Below, piece after piece: positions 5,598 to 10,988 of a stretch of 10,988 nt of DNA (position 1 is its first letter; each line of letters begins with the position of its first letter). The stretch comes from Sphingomonadales bacterium (GTDB taxonomy: Bacteria; Pseudomonadota; Alphaproteobacteria; Sphingomonadales; Sphingomonadaceae): assembly GCA_027489295.1 (NCBI GenBank), contig JAIYAA010000177.1:1-10988 (forward strand), read 5' to 3'. Under the pieces are notes generated by a model. It was not told where the DNA came from, searched no databases, and worked only from the letters and a program-made list of their open reading frames with translations. The position numbers were made by a program, and so were the translations under genes.

Positions 5598-7253
5598 ATG
5601 ACCACGAACCGTACCGGGGGCCGCATCCTCGTCGACAATCTGGTCGCACAAGGCTGCGACCGCATCTTCCACGTACCGGGCGAGAGCTTCCTCGCCGTGC
5701 TCGACGCACTGCACGACGAGGCCAGCATCGATCTCGTCACATGCAGGCAGGAAGGCGGCGCGGCGTTCATGGCCTGCGCCGACGGCGCGATGACCGGGCG
5801 GCCGGGGGTGTGCTTCGTGACCCGCGGGCCGGGCGCGACCAACGCCAGCATCGGCGTGCATGTCGCGATGCAGGATTCGCAGCCGATGCTGCTGTTCATC
5901 GGCGATGTCGATCGCGGCATGCGCGACCGCGAGGGCTTTCAGGAAGTCGACCTGCCGGCGATGTTCGCCCCGCTCGCCAAATGGGCAACGCGGATCGAGG
6001 ACGCGCGCCGCATCCCCGAATATATCGCCCGCGCCTGGAACGTGGCCACCTCGGGCCGCCCCGGGCCGGTGGTGATCGCATTGCCCGAGGACATGCTGCT
6101 CGATGTGGTCGAGGCGGTCGACCGCCCCGCCATCGCCGAGCCGATCCAGGCCGCCGATGCCTTCGATCTCGACCAGCTCTACGACCTGCTGCGCGGCGCC
6201 GAACGTCCGATCGCGATCGTCGGCGGCGGCGGCTGGGATACGGACACGGCGGAGGATTTCGCCAGCTTCGCTGAAGCCATCGACCTGCCGGTCGCCTGCG
6301 CGTTCCGGCGGCAGGACGCGATCGACAACGCGTCGCCGGTCTGGGCGGGCAATCTCGGCTACGGCCCCAACCCCAAGCTGGTCGAACGGATCAAGGCGGC
6401 GGACCTGCTGCTGGTGGTCGGCGCGCGGCTCGGCGAGGCGACGACCGACGGCTACAGCCTGATCACGCCCGAGCATCCCGGGCAGACGCTCGTCCATGTC
6501 CACCCGGACCCAAACGAGTTCCACCGCGTGTACCGCGTCGACCTGCCGATCTGCGCGCGGCCGTTCGAATTCGCGGTCGCCGCATCGGCTACGGCGGAAG
6601 CGGCCAACCTCCCCCGCTTCGACGGCGCCGCCGCGCATGCCGAATGGCTGGAGTGGTCGACGCCGAAGCCGCGCGACGGCGTGGCGCTCGATCTCGGCCC
6701 CTGCGTCGCGGCGATGCGCGAGGCGCTGCCCGCCGATACGATCATCTGCAACGGTGCGGGCAATTTCTCGGGCTGGTGGCACCGCTACTGGCCCTATACC
6801 GCGCTGCCCAGCCAGCTCGCCCCCACCGCCGGCGCGATGGGCTATGGCGTGCCCGCCGCCGTGGCTGCGGCGCTGCGCTTTCCGGAGCGCACGGTGGTCG
6901 CGGTCGCGGGCGACGGCGACTTCCTGATGAACGGGCAGGAACTCGCCACCGCGGTCCAGCACGGCGCCGAGCTGCTGGTGATCCTGGTCGACAACGGCGC
7001 CTATGGCACGATCCGCATGCACCAGGAACGCGAGTTTCCCGCGCGGCTGTCCGGCACCAGCTTGCGCAACCCTGATTTCGCGGCGCTTGCCCGCGCGTTT
7101 GGCGGCTGGGCAGCGACGGTCGAGACGACCGAGGGCTTCGCGCCGGCGCTGGCCGAGGCGCTCGCCCAGCCGGGGCTCAAGCTGTTGCATTGCAAGACGG
7201 ATATCGAAGTGATCAGCCCGGCGACCACCGTCACCAGACTGCGAAATCGATGA
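5598..7253 (+). CDS. Thiamine-diphosphate-dependent enzyme, acetolactate synthase large-subunit type
   Basis: 551 residues with the three-domain layout of the acetolactate synthase/benzoylformate decarboxylase family. The N-terminal Pyr domain has IFHVPGESFLAVLDAL and catalytic Glu52 in CRQEGGAAFMA, then FVTRGPGATNA. The central domain (about 190-330) has PIAIVGGGG. The C-terminal PP domain has GYGVPAA and the cofactor motif from GDG (438-440, Asp439) to Asp465-Asn466. The family decarboxylates 2-keto acids and often carboligates; the substrate cannot be read here. No small regulatory subunit gene (ilvN) is adjacent, so a true acetohydroxyacid synthase is less likely. The ATG at 5598 is chosen because family similarity begins just after it. 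A GTG at 5538 would add an Arg-rich stretch starting beside the terminator. No Shine-Dalgarno is visible; TACCAT (5586-5591) six bases upstream suggests a leaderless mRNA. Confidence 0.88.
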   Translation: MTTNRTGGRILVDNLVAQGCDRIFHVPGESFLAVLDALHDEASIDLVTCRQEGGAAFMACADGAMTGRPGVCFVTRGPGATNASIGVHVAMQDSQPMLLFIGDVDRGMRDREGFQEVDLPAMFAPLAKWATRIEDARRIPEYIARAWNVATSGRPGPVVIALPEDMLLDVVEAVDRPAIAEPIQAADAFDLDQLYDLLRGAERPIAIVGGGGWDTDTAEDFASFAEAIDLPVACAFRRQDAIDNASPVWAGNLGYGPNPKLVERIKAADLLLVVGARLGEATTDGYSLITPEHPGQTLVHVHPDPNEFHRVYRVDLPICARPFEFAVAASATAEAANLPRFDGAAAHAEWLEWSTPKPRDGVALDLGPCVAAMREALPADTIICNGAGNFSGWWHRYWPYTALPSQLAPTAGAMGYGVPAAVAAALRFPERTVVAVAGDGDFLMNGQELATAVQHGAELLVILVDNGAYGTIRMHQEREFPARLSGTSLRNPDFAALARAFGGWAATVETTEGFAPALAEALAQPGLKLLHCKTDIEVISPATTVTRLRNR

Positions 7254-7296
7254 AAGGCTAGGACACCGTTAACGCTTGCGACCCTATTCTGCCGGC

Positions 7297-7554
7297 ATGG
7301 CACAGCAGACAGTAGAACGGTGGCGTACGGCACATGTCGGCAAGCGCGGCGATCGCGTCCGGATCGGGGGACAGCCGGTCTGGCAGCGCGAGTGGCGCTG
7401 GATCAACAAGAACACGGTGCGCCTGCCGCACCCGCTCCATACCAGCGAGACCTTCTCGTTCATGATCTGCGAAATCGGCAACGCCAACGCGCCGATCCGC
7501 TTCGCCGCGGCGCAGATCGAGCCCGACATGTGGGCGTTCTACGTGCCGGATTGA
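7297..7554 (+). CDS. Small hypothetical protein, 85 residues
   Basis: Not recognised. No signal peptide or membrane segment. The N-terminal half is basic and rich in Trp and Arg (WRTAHVGKRGDRVRIGG, WQREWRWINKN). The second half looks like beta-strands (ETFSFMICEIGNANAPIRFAAAQIEPDMWAFYVPD) and ends in an acidic residue. The size and alternation suggest a small beta-barrel fold, perhaps nucleic-acid or ligand binding, but this is a guess. The ATG at 7297 is preferred to a TTG at 7276. Neither has a Shine-Dalgarno site; TATTCT (7285-7290) lies six bases before the ATG, again fitting a leaderless mRNA. The gene starts 43 bases after the ThDP enzyme. Codon use is like its neighbours, which supports a real gene. 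Confidence 0.6.
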   Translation: MAQQTVERWRTAHVGKRGDRVRIGGQPVWQREWRWINKNTVRLPHPLHTSETFSFMICEIGNANAPIRFAAAQIEPDMWAFYVPD

Positions 7555-7555
7555 T

Positions 7556-7604
7556 TCCGCCCTCCCAAGCCCCTTCCCTCAGGGGGGAGGGTGGAAGGGG
7601 CGGA
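7556..7604. repeat. Long imperfect hairpin rich in C and G runs
   Basis: The outer arms TCCGCC (7556-7561) and GGCGGA (7599-7604) and inner arms GCCCCTTCC (7569-7577) and GGAAGGGGC (7593-7601) are alternative overlapping pairings of one inverted repeat. It starts right after the 85-residue gene's stop. There is no T-run. It looks like a dispersed intergenic palindrome. Confidence 0.55.
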
Positions 7605-7654
7605 GTACCGCAGAGACCAAACCAGGTTCTGAAATCAATCCACCCCCTACCCCA

Positions 7655-7674
7655 CCTCCAAATAGGAGGGGTTT
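7655..7674 (+). repeat. Short hairpin CCTCC-AAATA-GGAGG
   Basis: Five-base arms (7655-7659 and 7665-7669), then GGTTT. Together with the repeat at 7556-7604 it may form one C/G-run-rich repeat unit, or a weak terminator for the upstream gene. Confidence 0.4.
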
Positions 7675-7687
7675 AGATGGAACGAAA

Positions 7688-7721
7688 ACGGGCCGCACCT
7701 TTCAGTGCGACCCGTCCTTTT
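7688..7721. terminator. Bidirectional intrinsic terminator
   Basis: ACGGG-C-CGCAC (7688-7698) pairs with GTGCG-A-CCCGT (7705-7715) around CTTTCA, with one internal mismatch. On the plus strand it is followed by CC then TTTT (7718-7721). On the minus strand it is followed by TTT and a T-rich run (7687 downward). It ends csbD on the minus strand and can stop read-through from the plus-strand genes. Confidence 0.85.
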
Positions 7722-7740
7722 GTCCGGTCTCTCGGATGAC

Positions 7741-7911
7741 TCAGATGTCGTCGCCGAGCGCGCCCTTGACCTTGCCGCCGAGCTGCTGCGCCTTGCCCTT
7801 GGCTTCCTGCGCAGCGCCTTCGGCCTTGGTCTCGGGATCGCTGCTGTGCTGCTTCACCTTGCCAGCCAGCTCATTGATATTGCCTTTGATCTTGTCGGTC
7901 AGCTCACCCAT
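7741..7911 (-). CDS. CsbD family stress protein
   Basis: 56 residues, too small for many gene callers. The sequence begins MGELTDKIKGNINELAGKVK, continues with a charged middle (SSDPETKAEGAAQEAKGK) and ends AQQLGGKVKGALGDDI. This is the CsbD-like pattern of repeated K-G-x-x-x-E/Q-x-x-G-K units in two amphipathic helices. Members are small, hydrophilic, abundant under general stress (CsbD is sigma-B controlled in Bacillus); their molecular role is unknown. The ATG at 7911 is chosen over the one at 7917 because the AGGAG site (7920-7924) is eight bases from the former and only two from the latter, and because family members typically start MGEL. An EcfG-type promoter lies just upstream and a terminator 20 bases downstream, so the gene is a stand-alone stress gene. 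Confidence 0.92.
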   Translation of the reverse strand: MGELTDKIKGNINELAGKVKQHSSDPETKAEGAAQEAKGKAQQLGGKVKGALGDDI

Positions 7912-7919
7912 GATCATAA

Positions 7920-7924
7920 CTCCT
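7920..7924 (-). promoter_or_regulatory. Ribosome binding site of csbD
   Basis: AGGAG on the minus strand, eight bases before the ATG at 7911 and two before the ATG at 7917; it decides for the former. Confidence 0.8.
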
Positions 7925-7935
7925 GGCTAGGGTCG

Positions 7936-7956
7936 GATGCCACACGACACGGCATC
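7936..7956 (-). other. Inverted repeat in the csbD leader
   Basis: GATGCC (7936-7941) pairs with GGCATC (7951-7956) around nine bases, inside the predicted 5' leader of csbD and upstream of the ribosome binding site. It may protect the RNA 5' end; there is no further evidence. Confidence 0.35.
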
Positions 7957-7973
7957 TGCGACTTGCCCGAAAT

Positions 7974-7999
7974 AACGTGCATTGGTGCGCGCCGGTTCC
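7974..7999 (-). promoter_or_regulatory. EcfG (general stress sigma factor) promoter of csbD
   Basis: On the minus strand, GGAAC (7999-7995), a 17-base spacer and CGTT (7977-7974), an exact match to the alphaproteobacterial EcfG consensus GGAAC-N16/17-CGTT. Transcription should start near 7967, giving a leader of about 55 bases. The -35 begins three bases after the stop of the upstream hydrolase gene. Confidence 0.85.
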
Positions 8000-8002
8000 C
8001 GA

Positions 8003-8773
8003 TCAGCTCTTCGTTGCGTCGCGCAGGAAGGCCAGCGTCGCGCGCCATGCGTCCGCGGCCCCCTCGGGGTTCTTCATCCGCAGCAAGGTCGAGCTGCCAT
8101 GCACCCCGCCCTGCTTCGGGTAGAACTGCACTTTCACCTTGGCCGGGGACGTCGCGAGGATCGCGTGGGCCGCTTCCTCTTCCTGCACGTCCCGCGCCGA
8201 GGTGACGAAGATCGGCGCGGAAACCTTGGCCGCCGCCCGCGCCACCGCGCCCTTGTCGTCGAGATACTCGCCCGGCGAGAAGGCGAGCAGCGCCTTCACC
8301 TGCCCCGGATGCTCGGCCGCGAGCAGGAAGACCAACGCCGCCGAATAGCTGCTGCCCCACAGCACGATCGGCAACTTCTGCTGGCGCCCCCAGGCGAACG
8401 CTGCGTCGAGATCCTGCTTCGCCTCGGCATAGCTGCCGGCATGGCCGAGCGCCTTCACCGTTTCGTTGACGCCGAACAGCGTGCCGCCGGCGCGCTGGTC
8501 GATCCGCAGCGACGAATAGCCCAGCTGCGCCAGCTGGGGGGCGAGCAGCGCATATTCGTCCTTGCCCGATTCGGCCTGGTGGAACAGCAGCAGCAGCGCC
8601 CGCGGCTTGGCCGCGCGAGTATAGACGCCGGCGATCTTCACCCCGTCGGCCGCGGCCAGCGTCACCGGCTCGGCCGAGATCGGCCCGCCATTCACCGCCG
8701 GATCGTTCTGCGGGCGCGGATGGCAGCTCGCCACCGCCAGCAGCGCCAGCGCCGCCAGGCCGGCGCCCCGCAT
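8003..8773 (-). CDS. Lipoprotein alpha/beta hydrolase (dienelactone-hydrolase-like)
   Basis: 256 residues. An N-terminal signal with lipobox Val-Ala-Ser-Cys17 suggests a membrane-anchored, periplasm-facing enzyme. The alpha/beta hydrolase fold follows: strand ALLLLFHQAESGKDEY (oxyanion region, 59-74), GYSSLRIDQRAGG, nucleophile elbow WGSSYSA with Ser142, acid Asp195 in TSARD and His225 in GGVHGSS. The triad order and the FHQAESGKDEY-like entry resemble dienelactone hydrolases, but a carboxylesterase or peptidase-like function is equally possible. The lid is small. Its ATG shares one base with the thiSG stop (TGATG), so it is translationally coupled to thiamine synthesis, with no obvious functional link. 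The substrate is unknown. Confidence 0.85.
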   Translation of the reverse strand: MRGAGLAALALLAVASCHPRPQNDPAVNGGPISAEPVTLAAADGVKIAGVYTRAAKPRALLLLFHQAESGKDEYALLAPQLAQLGYSSLRIDQRAGGTLFGVNETVKALGHAGSYAEAKQDLDAAFAWGRQQKLPIVLWGSSYSAALVFLLAAEHPGQVKALLAFSPGEYLDDKGAVARAAAKVSAPIFVTSARDVQEEEAAHAILATSPAKVKVQFYPKQGGVHGSSTLLRMKNPEGAADAWRATLAFLRDATKS

Positions 8774-9777
8774 CAGATCAGTCCCGCCAGCGGACTCGAC
8801 GGATCGGCATAGCGGCGCTTGGCCATGCGCCCGGCGCGATAGGAAAGCCGCCCCGCCTCGACCGCCGCCTTCATCGCCGCCGCCATCAGGATCGGATCCT
8901 TGGCCTCGGCGATGGCGGTGTTCATCAGTACGCCGTCACAGCCCAGCTCCATCGCCACCGCCGCGTCCGAGGCCGAGCCGACGCCCGCATCGACCAGCAC
9001 CGGCACCTTGGCCCCCTCGACGATCAGCCGGATCGTCACCTGGTTCTGGATGCCGAGGCCCGAGCCGATCGGCGCGCCCAGCGGCATGATCGCCACCGCG
9101 CCGGCATCCTCCAGCCGCTTGGCGGCGATGGGATCGTCGACGCAATAGACCATCGGCTTGAAGCCTTCCTTGGCCAGCACTTCGGTTGCGCGCAGCGTCT
9201 CGACCATGTCGGGATACAGCGTCCGTGCCTCGCCCAGCACTTCCAGCTTCACCAGGTCCCAGCCGCCCGCCTCGCGCGCCAGCCGCAGCGTGCGGATCGC
9301 CGAATCGGCATCGAAACAGCCCGCGGTGTTGGGAAGGTAGGTGATCTTCTTGGGATCGATATAATCGGTGAGCATCGGCGCCTTGGGGTCGCTCACGTTC
9401 ACCCGGCGCACCGCCACGGTGACGATCTCGGCGCCCGAGGCGGCGACGGCCGCCGCGTTCTGCTCGAAATCCTTGTACTTGCCGGTGCCCACGATGAGGC
9501 GCGAGCGGAAGGTCTTGCCCGCCACCGTCCAGCTGTCGTCGGCGAGGGGGGCGGCATGGTCGCCGCCGCCCACGAAGTGGACGATCTCCAGCTCGTCGCC
9601 ATCCTCGACGATCACCTGGTCCAGCGTCGAGCGCGGCACCACCTCGAGATTGCGTTCCACCGCCAGCTTTTCGGGCACCAGCCCCAGCTCGGACGCGAGC
9701 TGCGCGAGCGTGAGCCCGGCGGTGATGCGCTTGTGTTCGCCATTGACGCGGATGGAGACGGTGCCGTCGCTGTGCAT
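8773..9777 (-). CDS. thiSG: Fused sulfur carrier ThiS-thiazole synthase ThiG
   Basis: 334 residues, two thiamine-pathway proteins in one chain. Residues 1-72 are a ThiS ubiquitin-like domain ([47 protein letters not shown]) with the carrier Gly-Gly at 70-72. After a linker of about ten residues, residues 83-334 are a ThiG barrel: [17 protein letters not shown] (150-154), [15 protein letters not shown] with Schiff-base Lys177, [13 protein letters not shown], and [31 protein letters not shown]. ThiG makes the thiazole phosphate from deoxyxylulose phosphate, iminoglycine and ThiS thiocarboxylate. Free ThiS normally uses its C-terminal glycine, which here is internal. The ATG at 9777 is chosen by ThiS similarity. 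Upstream ATGs (9813, 9897) add unrelated residues and have no better ribosome site. Divergent from aroQ; no other thi gene in view. Confidence 0.93.
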   Translation of the reverse strand: MHSDGTVSIRVNGEHKRITAGLTLAQLASELGLVPEKLAVERNLEVVPRSTLDQVIVEDGDELEIVHFVGGGDHAAPLADDSWTVAGKTFRSRLIVGTGKYKDFEQNAAAVAASGAEIVTVAVRRVNVSDPKAPMLTDYIDPKKITYLPNTAGCFDADSAIRTLRLAREAGGWDLVKLEVLGEARTLYPDMVETLRATEVLAKEGFKPMVYCVDDPIAAKRLEDAGAVAIMPLGAPIGSGLGIQNQVTIRLIVEGAKVPVLVDAGVGSASDAAVAMELGCDGVLMNTAIAEAKDPILMAAAMKAAVEAGRLSYRAGRMAKRRYADPSSPLAGLI

Positions 9778-9810
9778 GAAGAGCCTTGGATTTGATCGGA
9801 GACGCCGGCT

Positions 9811-9840
9811 CATATAGGGAGGAGCGCATCCTGCCCGCAA
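9811..9840 (-). promoter_or_regulatory. Candidate thiSG promoter
   Basis: On the minus strand TTGCGG (9840-9835), an 18-base spacer and TATATG (9816-9811). This gives a leader of about 27 bases, too short for a TPP riboswitch. The same TATA-rich stretch could serve aroQ on the other strand (TTGATC at 9792-9797, TATAGG at 9813-9818). Confidence 0.35.
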
Positions 9841-9856
9841 CCGAAAGGCGCCTGCA

Positions 9857-10291
9857 TTGGCCGATACGATCTTCGTCTTGAATGGTCCCAACCTCAACCT
9901 GCTGGGGCTCCGCGAGCCGGAAATCTATGGATCGGACACGCTGGACGACATTGCCGGCATGCTGGAGGACCGCGCCCGCGAGCTGGGCCTCGAGGTCGAG
10001 GTGCGCCAGTCGAACCACGAGGGCCATCTGATCGACTGGCTGCACGAGGCGCAGGCGGACGGCGCGCGTGCCGTGCTCCTCAATCCGGGTGGCTACACCC
10101 ACACCTCGGTCGCGTTGCACGATGCGATCAAGAGCATCCGCACGCCGGTGATCGAGGTGCATCTCTCGAACCCGCACGCCCGTGAATCCTTCCGCCACAC
10201 CAGCTTCGTAGGCCGGGCGGCGAAGGGTACGGTGGCCGGGTTCGGGTCGCTTTCCTACATACTCGCGCTTGAAGCCGCCGCGCGTCTCTGA
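9857..10291 (+). CDS. aroQ: 3-Dehydroquinate dehydratase, type II
   Basis: Third step of the shikimate pathway: dehydrates 3-dehydroquinate to 3-dehydroshikimate; cytoplasmic, dodecameric flavodoxin-like fold. 144 residues, the typical length. Active-site residues are all present: Asn12 and Arg19 in [16 protein letters not shown] with catalytic Tyr24, Asn76 in [11 protein letters not shown], His82, catalytic-base His102 in [17 protein letters not shown], and Arg113. The start is a TTG at 9857, because family proteins begin at this point and no in-frame ATG or GTG lies nearby. An AAAGG site (9844-9848) is eight bases upstream. accB follows 43 bases later, and the aroQ-accB-accC order is frequent in proteobacteria, so it is probably one transcription unit, possibly with an internal promoter. 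Confidence 0.96.
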   Translation: MADTIFVLNGPNLNLLGLREPEIYGSDTLDDIAGMLEDRARELGLEVEVRQSNHEGHLIDWLHEAQADGARAVLLNPGGYTHTSVALHDAIKSIRTPVIEVHLSNPHARESFRHTSFVGRAAKGTVAGFGSLSYILALEAAARL

Positions 10292-10316
10292 CAGAGGGCG
10301 CCGTTTCGTTTACAGA
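10288..10316 (+). promoter_or_regulatory. Candidate internal promoter for accBC
   Basis: CTGACA (10288-10293), a 17-base spacer and TACAGA (10311-10316). The -35 overlaps the aroQ stop codon. The surrounding 10301-10323 stretch is unusually T- and A-rich for this window, which supports promoter use. Confidence 0.35.
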
Positions 10317-10334
10317 ATTTCAAAGAAGGGTCGT

Positions 10335-10814
10335 ATGGCCGAAGAAACCAAATCGGGTGCAATGCAGGTCGATATCGAGCTGGTCCGTCAGCTCGCCACC
10401 GTGCTCGATGACACCCAGCTGACCGAGATCGAAGTCGAGGACGGCGAACGCCGCGTCCGCGTCGCGCGCACCATGACGGCCGCGCAGCCGGCACCGATGC
10501 AGTATGCGCAGCCCGCGCCGATCCTCGCTGCCCCCGCCGCTGCCGCGCCGGCCGAGATCATCGCCGCACCGCAGCCGGCCGCCAATGCGGTAAAGTCGCC
10601 GATGGTCGGCACCGCCTATCTCAAGCCGAATCCGGAAGCGAAGACCTTCGTTTCGGTCGGCCAGCAGGTCGCCGCCGGCGACACGCTGCTGATCATCGAG
10701 GCGATGAAGGTGATGAACCCGATCCACGCCCCCACCGCCGGCACGGTCAAGGCGATCCTGGTCGAGAACGGCCAGCCGGTCGAGTTCGACCAGCCGCTCG
10801 TCGTGGTCGAGTAA
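10335..10814 (+). CDS. accB: Biotin carboxyl carrier protein of acetyl-CoA carboxylase
   Basis: Carries biotin between the carboxylase (AccC) and the carboxyltransferase (AccA/AccD) in malonyl-CoA synthesis, the first step of fatty acid synthesis. 159 residues. Residues 1-46 are the N-terminal multimerisation part ([34 protein letters not shown]). Residues 48-85 are an Ala/Pro-rich flexible linker. Residues 86-159 are the biotinyl domain, with [16 protein letters not shown] (including the protruding thumb region), the biotinylation motif EAMKVMN with Lys125, and the [20 protein letters not shown] half. The ATG at 10335 has an AGAAGG site (10324-10329) five bases away. accC starts ten bases after its stop, so the pair is co-transcribed. 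Confidence 0.97.
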   Translation: MAEETKSGAMQVDIELVRQLATVLDDTQLTEIEVEDGERRVRVARTMTAAQPAPMQYAQPAPILAAPAAAAPAEIIAAPQPAANAVKSPMVGTAYLKPNPEAKTFVSVGQQVAAGDTLLIIEAMKVMNPIHAPTAGTVKAILVENGQPVEFDQPLVVVE

Positions 10815-10824
10815 CGGAACGGCC

Positions 10825-10988
10825 ATGCCCGAGATCAAGAAGCTGCTGATCGCCAATCGCGGCGAGATCGCGCTGCGCATCCACCGCGCGTGCCATGAAA
10901 TGGGCATCAAGACGGTGGCGGTGCACTCCACTGCCGATGCCGATGCGATGCACGTGCGCCTGGCGGACGAGGCGATCTGCATCGGCCC
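10825..10988 (+). CDS. accC: Biotin carboxylase AccC, 3' end missing
   Basis: ATP-dependent carboxylation of biotin on AccB. Only the first 54 codons are in the window. They read [20 protein letters not shown] and continue with [34 protein letters not shown], the standard N-terminal (pre-ATP-grasp) Rossmann-like segment of biotin carboxylases. The ATG at 10825 lies ten bases after accB. The ribosome site is weak (GGAACGG, 10816-10822). The same N terminus occurs in larger propionyl- or pyruvate-type carboxylases, but the direct link to accB fixes the assignment. Confidence 0.95.
   Translation, partial: MPEIKKLLIANRGEIALRIHRACHEMGIKTVAVHSTADADAMHVRLADEAICIG

Noticed and set aside
5286..7190. 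A 634-codon open frame on the minus strand opposite the ThDP enzyme.
   Set aside because: It is a GC-bias shadow: the protein is Arg/Asp/His/Gly-rich without motifs, while the plus strand has a complete enzyme with catalytic residues.
9778..9856. Possible TPP riboswitch before thiSG.
   Set aside because: The gap is only 79 bases and contains no recognisable THI-box core.
8936..10198. A 420-codon minus-strand frame across aroQ and thiSG.
   Set aside because: It runs opposite aroQ and out of frame with thiSG, and has low-complexity Arg/Gly-rich sequence.

Overview
The window looks like chromosome from a high-GC alphaproteobacterium, most likely a sphingomonad. This is inferred from gene content, strong G/C codon bias, a fused ThiS-ThiG protein, a GGAAC-N17-CGTT promoter of the alphaproteobacterial general stress sigma factor EcfG, and the style of the intergenic palindromes. 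Most genes are housekeeping. There is no sign of a prophage, CRISPR array, insertion sequence, rRNA or tRNA.

Layout. (1) 1-1803, plus strand: the 3' part of thrB (homoserine kinase) overlaps rnhA (RNase HI), followed by a VOC-fold protein with a signal peptide. (2) 1804-2433: a small gene of visibly lower GC, flanked by two similar 15-bp segments and followed by an inverted pair of REP-like palindromes. (3) 2434-4687, minus strand: an overlapping three-gene unit, scoA, then a lipoprotein acid phosphatase, then scoB. The phosphatase separates the two subunit genes of succinyl-CoA:acetoacetate CoA-transferase. (4) 4688-4927: a divergent intergenic region rich in palindromes. (5) 4928-7554, plus strand: a small outer-membrane beta-barrel protein with tandem hairpin terminators, a stand-alone thiamine-diphosphate enzyme of the acetolactate-synthase type, and an 85-residue protein of unknown function. 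(6) 7556-7721: hairpin-rich repeat and a two-way terminator. (7) 7741-9777, minus strand: thiSG (fusion), a one-nucleotide overlap to a lipoprotein alpha/beta hydrolase, then csbD with its own EcfG-type promoter. (8) 9857-10988, plus strand: aroQ, accB and the 5' end of accC.

How the genes fit together. The sco unit activates acetoacetate to acetoacetyl-CoA. accB and accC supply the carrier and biotin carboxylase for malonyl-CoA synthesis. aroQ serves the shikimate pathway, thrB threonine synthesis and thiSG the thiazole half of thiamine. Thiamine diphosphate is the cofactor of the 5598 enzyme, but nothing in the sequence shows co-regulation.

No wholly new multi-gene system was found. The most unusual features are the phosphatase inside scoAB, the ThiS-ThiG fusion whose sulfur-carrier tail is buried in the chain, the palindrome cluster at 4801-4891, the low-GC gene with flanking repeats, and three genes that may have leaderless mRNAs.
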